Shown here piece by piece: positions 6,248 to 12,629 of a DNA stretch of 12,629 nucleotides. The DNA comes from SHYG01 sp041485445 (lineage in GTDB: Bacteria; Chloroflexota; Dehalococcoidia; Lucifugimonadales; UBA3495), in NCBI GenBank assembly GCA_041485445.1, contig JBGPJN010000064.1, positions 1 to 12,629 on the forward strand, written 5' to 3'. The notes under the pieces are model-generated. The model was not told the DNA's origin and did no database searches. It was given only the letters and a program-made list of their open reading frames with translations. A program made the translations under genes and the position numbers. Positions within the stretch are counted from its first letter, which is position 1. Every line of letters starts with the position of its first letter.

Positions 6248-6322
6248 CTATGGGAGGTCGTACTCCGCATCGTTCTCGTTATCCCACAGCTCGGCCAACA
6301 CTGGGTTCACGGTGGAACTCAT
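6248..6322 (-). CDS. Candidate 24-residue micro-ORF resembling an antitoxin C-terminal tail
   Basis: On the minus strand an ATG at 6322-6320 opens 24 codons, ending with TAG at 6250-6248. The peptide ends NPVLAELWDNENDAEYDLP. The LAxxWDNxxDAxYD ending is typical of the acidic tails of small type II antitoxins. The peptide is too short to contain a DNA-binding domain, so it is either a remnant of a decayed antitoxin or a chance frame. Its ATG overlaps the stop of the preceding micro-ORF in an ATGA arrangement. Codons upstream in the same frame are open only to a TGA seven codons before. Confidence 0.3.
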   Translation of the reverse strand: MSSTVNPVLAELWDNENDAEYDLP

Positions 6323-6390
6323 GCCAAATAAATCTTCCCCACATCACCAACAGCCGATGCTTCAGAACTCTCGTCTTCTTCAGGCATCAT
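6319..6390 (-). CDS. Candidate 23-residue acidic micro-ORF with strong ribosome binding site
   Basis: On the minus strand GGGGAGGAA precedes ATGATG with a seven-base gap from GGAGG to the first ATG (6390-6388), an unusually good ribosome site for an interval with no other gene. The frame encodes MMPEEDESSEASAVGDVGK followed by IYLA, then TGA at 6321-6319 overlapping the next ATG by ATGA. It may be a coupled leader peptide, the 5' half of a frameshifted antitoxin gene, or chance. No known family is recognised. Confidence 0.28.
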   Translation of the reverse strand: MMPEEDESSEASAVGDVGKIYLA

Positions 6391-6488
6391 AACGGTTCCT
6401 CCCCAGACACCTGACGTCTACTGTAGCTCAGACCATTCATCCATTGCTCTGCAATCTTGCCTCCCCCTCCGCACGGAGAATCATGGAA

Positions 6489-6497
6489 TGCTAGAAT
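6489..6497 (+). promoter_or_regulatory. Putative extended -10 promoter (TGC-TAGAAT) of uvrA
   Basis: TAGAAT at 6492-6497 is preceded by TGC. No convincing -35 is present (CCGCAC at 17 bp). A start near 6504 would give a leader of about 29 nt to the uvrA ATG. No GAAC-N4-GTTC or other clear LexA-type palindrome is visible nearby, so SOS control is not shown. Confidence 0.5.
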
Positions 6498-6532
6498 AGA
6501 CGAAGCAACTCCCCACTGGAAGGTGCAGCCTC

Positions 6533-9475
6533 ATGCCCCAGGAGTTCATCGTCGTCAAAGGCGCCCGGGAGCACAACCTCAAGAACGTGGACGTCACCAT
6601 CCCCCGGGAGAAGCTGGTGGTCATCACCGGCGTATCCGGCTCCGGCAAGAGCTCCCTGGCCTTTGACACCATCTTCGCCGAGGGCCAGCGGCGTTATGTC
6701 GAGTCGCTTTCCGCCTACGCCCGTCAGTTCCTGGGCCGCATGGACAAGCCCGACGTGGACTACATCGAGGGTCTGTCCCCCGCCATCTCCATTGACCAGA
6801 AGGGGGTCTCCCACAACCCCCGCTCCACCGTGGGCACCGTCACCGAGGTCTACGATTACCTGCGTCTGCTCTTCGCCCGGGTGGGCAAGCCCCACTGTCC
6901 CCAGTGCGGCCGCCCGGTGGCGAAGCAAACGGTGCAGCAGATTGTGGACGCCATTGTATCCCTGCCGGAGGGCAGCCGCCTCACCCTGCTGGCCCCCAAG
7001 GTCCGGCGCAAAAAGGGGGAGCATCGGGAGGTGTTGGAGGCGGCCCGCAAGGCCGGCTTTGTCCGGGTGCGGGTGAACGGGGAAACCCACATGCTGGAGG
7101 AGACCGGCGCCCTGGACCTGGACAAGCAGAAGTGGCACTACATTGAGGTGGTGGTGGACCGGCTGGTGGTGCGCCCGGACATGGAACAGGGCCGGGTGGC
7201 GGAATCGGTGGAGACGGCCCTGCGGGAGGGCGATGGCGTGCTGCAGGTCCTGCGCCAGCCCCCGGACCAGCAGGAGGCGGAGGAGGAGCTGGTCTTCTCC
7301 GAGCAGTTCGCCTGCGTTGGCTGCGGCACCAGCCTGCCGGAGATTGAGCCCCGGACCTTCAGCTTCAACAGCCCCCACGGGGCCTGCACCGAGTGCACCG
7401 GCCTGGGTTACAAGCTGGAGCTGGACCCGGACCTGGTGATTCCTGACAAGAACCTCTCTCTGCGGGACGGGGCGATCTCCGCCTGGCACCGCTTTGGCGT
7501 TTCCAGCGGCTGGTACATGAGCCTGATGGACTCGGTGGCCGCCGCCCACGGGTTCTCCTCCCGGGTGCCGGTGAAGGAGCTGACCCCGGAGCAGGTCAAC
7601 CTTGTGTTGTACGGCAACAAGACCAAGACCGTCACCGTGCGCCACCAGACCCAGCGAGGCCAGACCTACAGCTGGGATACCAACTTCGAGGGGGTTATTC
7701 CCAACCTGCAGCGCCGCTACCGGGAGACCGACTCGGACCATGTCCACCAGGAGCTGGAGCGGTACATGGCCGCCCGCGCCTGCCAGTCCTGCGGCGGCTC
7801 CCGCCTCCGGCCCGAGGCCCTGGCCGTCCTGGTCTGCGGGCTGGGCATCATGGACGTCTGCACCATGAACATCGGCCAGGGCGTCGCCTGGGTGCAGGGC
7901 ATCAACCCAGAGACCTCCGGGCGGAACCTCCCCGGGGATTACCAGGGCGAAACCCTGTCCCCACGGGATCTCACCATCGGCCGCCAGATTCTCAAGGAGA
8001 TTGAGGCGCGGCTGCGGTTTCTGGATGGCATCGGCCTGGACTACCTCACCATGAGCCGGGCGGCCCGCACCCTCTCCGGCGGCGAGGCCCAGCGGGTGCG
8101 CTTGGCCACCCAGATCGGCTCCGGCCTCACCGGCGTGCTCTACGTCTGCGACGAACCCACGGTGGGCCTGCACCCTCACGACGACCACCGTCTCATCGAT
8201 ACCCTCACCCGGCTGCGGGACATGGGCAACACTGTGATCGTGGTGGAGCACGACGAGGCCATGATGCGGGCCGCGGACCACATTATCGATATGGGACCGG
8301 GGGCCGGCGAACACGGCGGACGCGTGGTGGCCACCGGCACGATTCAGCAGGTGATGGATAACCCCAATTCCCTCACCGGCCAGTACCTCAGCGGCCGCAA
8401 GCAGATACCCCGGCGGGAAGAACGCCGTCCGGGCAATGGCCTCTTCCTGGAGCTGCGGGGCGCCAGGGAGAACAACCTCAAGGGTGTGGATGTGGCCTTC
8501 CCCCTGGGGATGCTGATCTGCGTGTCTGGAGTGTCCGGCTCGGGCAAAAGCACTCTGGTCTACGACGTGCTGTACAAGAAGCTGGCCCAGGCGCTCAACG
8601 GGAGCCGAGAGCTGCCCGGCGCTCACGACGAGGTGCTGGGCCTGGAGCACATCGACAAGGTGGTCAACGTGGACCAGTCGCCCATCGGGCGGACGCCCCG
8701 CAGCAACCCGGCCACCTACACCGGCGCTTTCACCCCCATCCGGGACCTGTTCGCCAGCGTGCCCGAGGCCCGCGCCCGGGGTTACGCCCCCGGCCGGTTC
8801 TCCTTCAACGTCAAAGGCGGCCGGTGCGAGGCCTGCCAGGGCGAGGGGTACATCCAGATCGAAATGCAGTTCCTGCCCGACGTTACCGTGCCCTGCGAGG
8901 TCTGCAAGGGCCGGCGCTACAACCGGGAGGCCATGGAGATAACTCTGCGGGAGCGCAGCATCGCCGACGTGCTGGAGATGACGGTGGAGCAGGCCCTGGA
9001 GTTCTTCTGGAACTTCCCCCGCATCCGGCCCAAGCTGGAAACCCTGCGGGACGTGGGCCTGGGCTACATCCGCCTGGGCCAGCCGGCCACCACCCTGTCC
9101 GGGGGGGAAGCCCAGAGGGTCAAGCTGGCCACCGAGCTGGCGCGCCGAGCCACCGGCCGGACCCTGTACCTGCTGGACGAGCCCACCACCGGCCTGTCCT
9201 TTGAGGACTGCGCCGCCCTGCTGCGGGTGCTGCACCGGCTGGTGGACCAGGGCAACACGGTAATGCTCATTGAACACAACCTGGACCTGATTAAGAACGC
9301 CGACTGGATCATCGACCTGGGGCCGGGCGCCGGCGACCGGGGCGGATGGCTCATCGCCGCGGGCACCCCGGAGCAGATTGTCCAGGAGCCGGAGTCCCAC
9401 ACCGGGCGGTACCTGATGCGGGTGCTGGAGAGCGTCCGGGAGGCCCCGGCTCCCGTGGCCCTGGCCGGCAACTAG
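6533..9475 (+). CDS. uvrA: Excinuclease ABC subunit A (UvrA), nucleotide excision repair
   Basis: A 980-residue protein, slightly longer than the usual 930-970. UvrA dimers find bulky DNA lesions and load UvrB in an ATP-dependent way in the cytoplasm. Both ABC modules are complete. Module one has Walker A GVSGSGKS (33-40), signature LSGGEAQ (514-520) and Walker B with D540-E541 in CDEPTVGLH. Module two has Walker A GVSGSGKS (666-673), signature LSGGEAQ (855-861) and Walker B D882-E883. Zinc modules are C261/C264/C285/C288 (CX2C-X20-CX2C) and C765/C768/C788/C791 (CX2C-X19-CX2C). Near the start, RRYVESLSAYARQFLG and the following IDQKGVSHNPRSTVGT are typical of UvrA. Start ATG 6533 follows GGAAGG (6518-6523) by nine bases. 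Oddity: the second D-loop reads DEPTTGLS, where UvrA normally has His in place of Ser889. No uvrB or uvrC is in the window. Confidence 0.98.
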   Translation: MPQEFIVVKGAREHNLKNVDVTIPREKLVVITGVSGSGKSSLAFDTIFAEGQRRYVESLSAYARQFLGRMDKPDVDYIEGLSPAISIDQKGVSHNPRSTVGTVTEVYDYLRLLFARVGKPHCPQCGRPVAKQTVQQIVDAIVSLPEGSRLTLLAPKVRRKKGEHREVLEAARKAGFVRVRVNGETHMLEETGALDLDKQKWHYIEVVVDRLVVRPDMEQGRVAESVETALREGDGVLQVLRQPPDQQEAEEELVFSEQFACVGCGTSLPEIEPRTFSFNSPHGACTECTGLGYKLELDPDLVIPDKNLSLRDGAISAWHRFGVSSGWYMSLMDSVAAAHGFSSRVPVKELTPEQVNLVLYGNKTKTVTVRHQTQRGQTYSWDTNFEGVIPNLQRRYRETDSDHVHQELERYMAARACQSCGGSRLRPEALAVLVCGLGIMDVCTMNIGQGVAWVQGINPETSGRNLPGDYQGETLSPRDLTIGRQILKEIEARLRFLDGIGLDYLTMSRAARTLSGGEAQRVRLATQIGSGLTGVLYVCDEPTVGLHPHDDHRLIDTLTRLRDMGNTVIVVEHDEAMMRAADHIIDMGPGAGEHGGRVVATGTIQQVMDNPNSLTGQYLSGRKQIPRREERRPGNGLFLELRGARENNLKGVDVAFPLGMLICVSGVSGSGKSTLVYDVLYKKLAQALNGSRELPGAHDEVLGLEHIDKVVNVDQSPIGRTPRSNPATYTGAFTPIRDLFASVPEARARGYAPGRFSFNVKGGRCEACQGEGYIQIEMQFLPDVTVPCEVCKGRRYNREAMEITLRERSIADVLEMTVEQALEFFWNFPRIRPKLETLRDVGLGYIRLGQPATTLSGGEAQRVKLATELARRATGRTLYLLDEPTTGLSFEDCAALLRVLHRLVDQGNTVMLIEHNLDLIKNADWIIDLGPGAGDRGGWLIAAGTPEQIVQEPESHTGRYLMRVLESVREAPAPVALAGN

Positions 9476-9628
9476 TCCGCCCGGCGGCCGGTCAGGGTTT
9501 TCCCACGTATGCCGGCAACCGAGCAATCCCGGGCGGCAGACCTGCCACAATAGCCTAGTCGGACAACCCGAGTATACTTACTGAGCCCTGCACAAATATC
9601 TCAATCGATTGGAAGGCGTTTGCGGCGC

Positions 9629-9674
9629 AAATCCCCCCAACCCCCCTTTGCGAAAGGGGGGCAAGGGGGGATTT
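9629..9674. repeat. 46-bp C/G-run double palindrome
   Basis: Outer arms AAATCCCCCC (9629-9638) and GGGGGGATTT (9665-9674) and inner arms CCCCCCTTT (9641-9649) and AAAGGGGGG (9653-9661) form one long hairpin with a three-base loop and an AA/CAA internal bulge, 19 paired positions in all. This is related in style to the other C-rich palindromes in the window but has a distinct sequence; AATCCCCCC-type elements of this kind are common intergenic repeats in bacteria. It separates uvrA from the antitoxin gene. Confidence 0.85.
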
Positions 9675-9686
9675 CGTCGGCCCCAG

Positions 9687-9714
9687 TTAAGAGATCCATG
9701 CAAGGATGTATACT
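9687..9714 (+). promoter_or_regulatory. Putative promoter of the Phd/YefM antitoxin gene (TTAAGA-N16-TATACT)
   Basis: TTAAGA at 9687-9692 and TATACT at 9709-9714 are separated by 16 bp, in a short AT-richer stretch just after the palindrome. A start near 9721 leaves a leader of about 23 nt before ATG 9744. Confidence 0.4.
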
Positions 9715-9743
9715 TCCAAATAATACTGGTGAAGAGGCATTTA

Positions 9744-9998
9744 ATGGAAACTCGAGTCACCCCCACCGAGTTGGCCAAATCCCTCTCGGACATCCTCAAT
9801 CGAGTCCAGTACCTCCAGGAGAGGTTCCTCATCGAAAGAAACGGGGGCCCAATTGCCGCCTTGATTCCGGCGTCACTGGCTCCAGGTTCCGGCATCACCA
9901 TGGGACAGTTGGGCGCGCTGCTGATGGAGTTGGCGTTGCCCGGGGAAGGATTTGCCGAGGACTTGGAGGCCAGCCAGGCCCAATACTGCCTTGGTTAG
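9744..9998 (+). CDS. Phd/YefM-family type II antitoxin, apparently orphan
   Basis: An 84-residue protein. The N-terminal half METRVTPTELAKSLSDILNR then VQYLQERFLIERNGGPIAAL (residues 1-40) has the Phd/YefM pattern: a short strand, helix ELAKSLSDILNRV, then the hairpin FLIERNGGPIAALIP. Such proteins dimerise, bind their own promoter and neutralise a partner toxin through the C-terminal half (here about 45-84, acidic near the end). The start ATG 9744 follows GAAGAGG at a suitable distance; an in-frame upstream ATG at 9609 would run through the palindrome and is rejected. No PIN, RelE or Doc toxin gene follows: the next 245 bases are structured non-coding sequence. It may act on a distant toxin or be a relic. 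Confidence 0.82.
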   Translation: METRVTPTELAKSLSDILNRVQYLQERFLIERNGGPIAALIPASLAPGSGITMGQLGALLMELALPGEGFAEDLEASQAQYCLG

Positions 9999-10001
9999 TG
10001 C

Positions 10002-10027
10002 CAACCCCTGGAACGATTCAGGGGTTG
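10002..10027 (+). other. Hairpin just downstream of the antitoxin gene
   Basis: CAACCCCTG (10002-10010) and CAGGGGTTG (10019-10027) form a perfect 9-bp stem with an 8-base loop, starting three bases after the antitoxin stop. A second small stem CCTG/CAGG follows. There is no T run, so it is at best an atypical terminator or an mRNA-stabilising structure. The stretch 10028-10176 shows no gene. Confidence 0.5.
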
Positions 10028-10176
10028 CGCCTGCGCAGACAGGCGGGTTGGCCCGGTCGCCCTCCTCCGGCACCCCTGGGCTGGCAAACCCCAGCTTGCC
10101 TCGGCTAGAATTCAGACACCCCTGCGGCGCTTTGGCGCCCGCCGGCCGGTGGCCCGCCGGAGGTCCGACGACGGCT

Positions 10177-10205
10177 TTGGGCCGGGGGTGGTGGTTTGGT
10201 ACAAT
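10177..10205 (+). promoter_or_regulatory. Putative promoter of the MBL-fold gene (TTGGGC-N17, TGG-TACAAT)
   Basis: TACAAT at 10200-10205 is preceded by TGG (extended -10) and lies exactly 17 bp from TTGGGC at 10177-10182. Predicted transcription near 10212 supports translation starting at ATG 10245 (leader about 33 nt) and argues against the in-frame start at 10149, which lies upstream of the promoter. Confidence 0.6.
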
Positions 10206-10244
10206 AATTTACAGACGCCCGGTTTCGGGCGGGGGACGGCGAAC

Positions 10245-10883
10245 ATGGCGTTGCACTACGACGGCGAGCTCCAGGTCCAGAAAATCAATATGGGTCCCTA
10301 CAATAATAACGGCTACATCGTGGCTTGTCCCCACACCGGCGAGGCGGTCATCATTGACACCCCGGCGGAGCCGGAAAAACTGGTGGGAGCCATTGGCGAT
10401 CTCCTGGTGAAAGCCATCCTCATCACCCACGGCCATCAAGACCACTTGCTGGGGTTCAGTGAGATCAAGGAACAGGTGGCCGCGCCGGTGGCGGTGGGTC
10501 CCGGCGACGCCCACCGGCTGCCGGCGCCCCCGGAGATACTGCTGGCCGACGGCGACGTCATCGCCTTTGGCCGCCAGCGCATCACGGCCCTGGCCACTCC
10601 CGGCCACACCGACGGCTCCACGTGCTTTCTGGTGGGGCGGCACCTGTTCTCCGGCGATACCCTGTTCCCCGGCGGTCCCGGCAAGTCCCGCAGCCCGGAG
10701 GCCTTCCGGCAGGAGTTGAGCAGCATCAACGAAAAGCTCCTGTGCTTGCCGCCGGAGACCGCGGTGTATCCAGGGCATGGGGACGATACGACCATCGGCC
10801 AGGCCCGGCGGGAGTATCAGGCCTTTGCCGCCCGCACCCACCCGGCAGACCTGCACGGCGATGTGACCTGGCTGGGCAGCTAG
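10245..10883 (+). CDS. MBL-fold metallo-hydrolase (glyoxalase II-like)
   Basis: A 212-residue metallo-beta-lactamase-fold hydrolase with a complete set of metal ligands: THGHQDH (H62, H64, D66, H67), PGHTDGS (H121), FSGDTLF (D138) and YPGHGDD (H178). This set binds two metal ions, and the order and spacing resemble glyoxalase II-type thioesterases. The characteristic C-terminal substrate-binding domain of true glyoxalase II is absent, so the substrate is not predictable. No signal peptide is seen, so it is likely cytoplasmic. ATG 10245 is preferred because a G-rich Shine-Dalgarno (GGGGGAC) precedes it and a promoter lies just upstream. The M16 peptidase gene begins 78 bases after its stop in the same direction and could be co-transcribed. 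Confidence 0.92.
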   Translation: MALHYDGELQVQKINMGPYNNNGYIVACPHTGEAVIIDTPAEPEKLVGAIGDLLVKAILITHGHQDHLLGFSEIKEQVAAPVAVGPGDAHRLPAPPEILLADGDVIAFGRQRITALATPGHTDGSTCFLVGRHLFSGDTLFPGGPGKSRSPEAFRQELSSINEKLLCLPPETAVYPGHGDDTTIGQARREYQAFAARTHPADLHGDVTWLGS

Positions 10884-10961
10884 CCAGCCCCGAAACGACG
10901 ATCAGCTCCGGCGAACACCGGCAATTTGGCAACCTGCCACCGGTGATTTAACGAGGTAAGG

Positions 10962-12224
10962 ATGTTTCAGCGCACGGTCCTGGACAATCAGCTCAGGGTT
11001 CTAACCACCCACATGCCCCATACCCCATCGGTGTCGGTGGTGGTGTCGGTGGGAGCCGGCTCAAGGTACGAGCCGGACCAACTGGCCGGAATCTCCCACT
11101 TCCTGGAGCATCTGCCCTTCAAGGGCACCAAGAGCTGGCCCACCGCCCGGGACGTGAGCGAGGCCATTGAAGGCGTGGGCGGCGTGATGAACGCCAGCAC
11201 CGACCGCGAGATGACCGTGTTCTGGTGCAAGGTTGCCCGGCCCCACTTCCGGCAGGCCATGGCGGTGGTGCTGGACATGGTGCTGAACCCCCTGCTGGAC
11301 CCCGTGGAGGTGGAGAAGGAGCGGGAGGTGGTCCAGGAAGAGCTGCGCATGACCAACGACTATCCGTCCAACCGGGCGGACCTGCTCATTGACGAGGTGC
11401 TCTGGCCGGGCCAGCCCATGGGCCGGGACGTGGGCGGCACCCCCGAGTCGGTGAGCGGCATCTCCCTGAACAGCATCCGCGAGTACATGGACCGCCAGTA
11501 CTCCCCCAACAACACCGTGGTCTCGGTGGCGGGCAGCGTGGAGCATGATGAGGTGGTGAGCATGGTGGACCAGGCCACCCGCCATTGGCTGCCCAAGGCG
11601 CCGCTGCCCTGGCAGCCGGTGGTCAACGGGCTGACCGAACCGGTGGTGCGCGTGGAACAACGCCGCACCGACCAGTCGCACCTGTGCCTGGGACTGCCGG
11701 GGCTGTCCCTTACCGACCCCGACCGCTACGCCTTTGCCCTGCTCAACGTGGTGCTGGGGGACGGCATGAGCAGCCGGCTGTTCCTCAGTCTCCGGGAACA
11801 GAAGAGCCTCGCCTATGAGGTGCACAGCTCGTTGAGCAACTTCCGGGACTGTGGCTCGCTAATTGTCTACTGCGGGGTTGAGCCCAAGAAGACCCGGGAC
11901 GCGGTGCATGCGGTGGTCCAGGAGTTGAAGTTGATGCACCAGGAAGTGTCCCAGCGGGAGCTGTCCAAGGCCAAGGAGTACACCAAAGGCCGGCTGCTGC
12001 TGCGCATGGAGGACAGCCGGGCGGTGGCGGCCTGGATGGGCAACCAGGAGCTGCTGCTGGGCCAGGTGGATACCACCGAGGACGTGGTGAGGGGCGTGGA
12101 GGGGGTCCACGAGGACGACGTCGCCCGGGTGGCCCGCCGTTTGCTCAATGAAGACCAGCTTCGCCTGGCGGTGGTGGGTCCCCACCGGGGCGGCGATTCC
12201 CTCCGGCGCTTGCTCAAGTTTTAA
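10962..12224 (+). CDS. M16-family zinc peptidase (mitochondrial processing peptidase-like)
   Basis: A 420-residue protein of the single-unit bacterial M16B type. The inverted zinc motif HFLEH gives ligands H46 and H50 and catalytic Glu E49; the third ligand fits E127, 76 residues after the motif, in EREVVQEELRM. The C-terminal half carries LREQKSLAYEVHS (near 275-287), the usual R...Y element that holds substrate backbone. The N-terminal FQRTVLDNQLRVLT strand and GAGSRYEPDQLAGISHFLEH are standard for the family, and no signal peptide is seen, so a cytoplasmic peptidase of small polypeptides is likely. Its start is supported by GAGGTAAGG directly before ATG. In many bacteria such genes sit by pnp or dut, which is not seen here. 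A long hairpin follows 26 bases after the stop. Confidence 0.95.
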   Translation: MFQRTVLDNQLRVLTTHMPHTPSVSVVVSVGAGSRYEPDQLAGISHFLEHLPFKGTKSWPTARDVSEAIEGVGGVMNASTDREMTVFWCKVARPHFRQAMAVVLDMVLNPLLDPVEVEKEREVVQEELRMTNDYPSNRADLLIDEVLWPGQPMGRDVGGTPESVSGISLNSIREYMDRQYSPNNTVVSVAGSVEHDEVVSMVDQATRHWLPKAPLPWQPVVNGLTEPVVRVEQRRTDQSHLCLGLPGLSLTDPDRYAFALLNVVLGDGMSSRLFLSLREQKSLAYEVHSSLSNFRDCGSLIVYCGVEPKKTRDAVHAVVQELKLMHQEVSQRELSKAKEYTKGRLLLRMEDSRAVAAWMGNQELLLGQVDTTEDVVRGVEGVHEDDVARVARRLLNEDQLRLAVVGPHRGGDSLRRLLKF

Positions 12225-12250
12225 GCGGGCGTTCAACCACTCCCTCCCCT

Positions 12251-12323
12251 GAATCTATCCCCTAATCTCCCAGTCCCGGCCACGGTAATAAACCGCCGGG
12301 ATTGGGAGATTAGGGGATTCTTT
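12251..12323 (+). terminator. Long hairpin after the M16 gene, possible terminator or palindromic repeat
   Basis: The left arm at 12251-12279 (GAATC, an extra TAT, CCCCTAATCTCCCAGTCCCGG) pairs with the right arm at 12296-12320 (CCGGGATTGGGAGATTAGGG then GATTC). The pairing has only a three-base bulge, one length adjustment and one G-T mismatch, over about 24 bp. A short TTT follows. The loop is CACGGTAATAAA-like. Its position 26 bases after the stop suggests transcription termination, but the stem is longer than needed, so it may also be an inserted palindromic repeat. Confidence 0.55.
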
Positions 12324-12418
12324 AGACCGCCTGAGCAATGCGTCCTGTCTCCCCTTACTCTCGCTGCCCTCGCTAAGGTTAACTCCGTGGGATGGAGTTA
12401 GAGGGAGGAGCCGTCCCC

Positions 12419-12441
12419 GTCCCCCCTTACGAAGGGGGGAC
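12419..12441. repeat. C-rich palindrome, variant of the family B hairpin
   Basis: GTCCCCCCTT (12419-12428) and AAGGGGGGAC (12432-12441) with loop ACG form a perfect 10-bp stem. The arm differs from the copies at 922-946 and 1854-1878 but keeps perfect pairing. A smaller TAACTCC/GGAGTTA stem lies nearby at 12380-12400. Confidence 0.7.
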
Positions 12442-12489
12442 TACTGGGGGGTCGTACCCTCACGCCACCGCCGCATGGCGCAGGATGCA

Positions 12490-12528
12490 GACCACCCCCT
12501 CTGTATCTCACCCTTCGTAAGGCTGACA
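12490..12528. repeat. Decayed family B repeat copy
   Basis: GACCACCCCCTCT followed by GTATCTCACCCTTCGTAAGG matches the copy at 1838-1878 in its first 13 bases and in general layout. The right arm of the palindrome is broken (GGCTGACA instead of GGGGGAGACA). No gene is found in 12225-12629. Confidence 0.65.
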
Positions 12529-12567
12529 GGGGTATGTACGATATTTGGAACATCCGAGACATAGAAC

Positions 12568-12607
12568 TGTCATTCTGAGCCGGAGCGCAGCGGAGGCGAA
12601 GAATCTA
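12568..12607. repeat. TGTCATTCTGAGC...GAAGAATCT repeat
   Basis: TGTCATTCTGAGC (12568-12580) and GCGAAGAATCT (12596-12606) are the two ends of a short dispersed repeat seen in many bacterial genomes. This copy has a longer G/C-rich middle (CGGAGCGCAGCGGAG) than the usual compact form. The ends ATTCT and AGAAT are complementary. Confidence 0.7.
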
Positions 12608-12629
12608 AAGTGGCGTAGGTAAGCCTCGC

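Noticed and set aside
6423..6431. GTAGCTCAG identical to part of the tRNA D-arm, possible tRNA fragment or attachment site
   Set aside because: Only nine bases match, the motif is common to many tRNAs, and the flanks do not continue the match.
6405..6532. Search for a LexA/SOS box upstream of uvrA
   Set aside because: No GAAC-N4-GTTC or CTG-N10-CAG type palindrome is seen at a sensible position.
6491..9550. Very long open frame antisense to uvrA (over 1000 codons)
   Set aside because: It is the mirror of a GC-rich, strongly codon-biased uvrA; the translation is low-complexity His/Gly/Leu/Val-rich with no domain, and uvrA itself is certain.
9609..9743. Upstream in-frame start of the antitoxin gene
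   Set aside because: The extension would encode the C-rich palindrome and would precede the promoter-like site; the Phd fold begins at 9744.
10149..10244. Upstream in-frame start of the MBL-fold gene
   Set aside because: It lies before the best promoter (10177-10205), has no Shine-Dalgarno and adds residues outside the fold.

Overview
This is a GC-rich bacterial segment; most genes look well above 60% G+C by eye. Its genes encode a molybdenum hydroxylase, an SsuD-like flavin monooxygenase, CtaG, bS21, UvrA and an M16 peptidase, and its gaps are littered with short C-rich palindromes. This mix resembles environmental Chloroflexota (Dehalococcoidia/SAR202-like) genomes. That assignment is inference from gene content and style; no marker in the window proves it. 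All confident genes lie on the + strand.

Layout. 1-877: the 3' end of a xanthine-dehydrogenase-family molybdopterin subunit. 1063-1725: a two-repeat Dabb/EthD-like protein. 1725-3413: a membrane-anchored YtkA/FixH-like protein followed closely by CtaG, a plausible copper or cytochrome-oxidase assembly pair. This pair is bracketed by two copies, in opposite orientation, of a composite repeat of about 100-120 bp. 3629-4747: an SsuD-type LLM flavin monooxygenase. 4898-5083: ribosomal protein bS21 with a good promoter and a likely terminator. 5399-5474: tRNA-Arg(TCT) with an encoded CCA. 5479-6390: an anomalous pocket holding a 14-bp direct repeat, a gene of roughly 50% G+C with a GIY-YIG-like pattern, and two tiny overlapping reading frames on the minus strand, the second ending like the tail of a type II antitoxin. 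6533-9475: uvrA. 9744-9998: an orphan Phd/YefM antitoxin. 10245-10883: an MBL-fold hydrolase. 10962-12224: an M16 zinc peptidase. 12225-12629: no gene, but a long hairpin and several repeat copies.

The genes form short independent transcription units rather than one operon. Five of them are preceded by an extended -10 element of the form TGN followed by a TANNAT/TAAATT-like hexamer, which helps fix several starts. Candidates worth follow-up are the inverted composite repeats around ytkA-like/ctaG, the repeat-derived N-terminus of the YtkA-like protein, and the GIY-YIG-like gene with its facing micro-ORFs beside tRNA-Arg. No complete new system is proven here.
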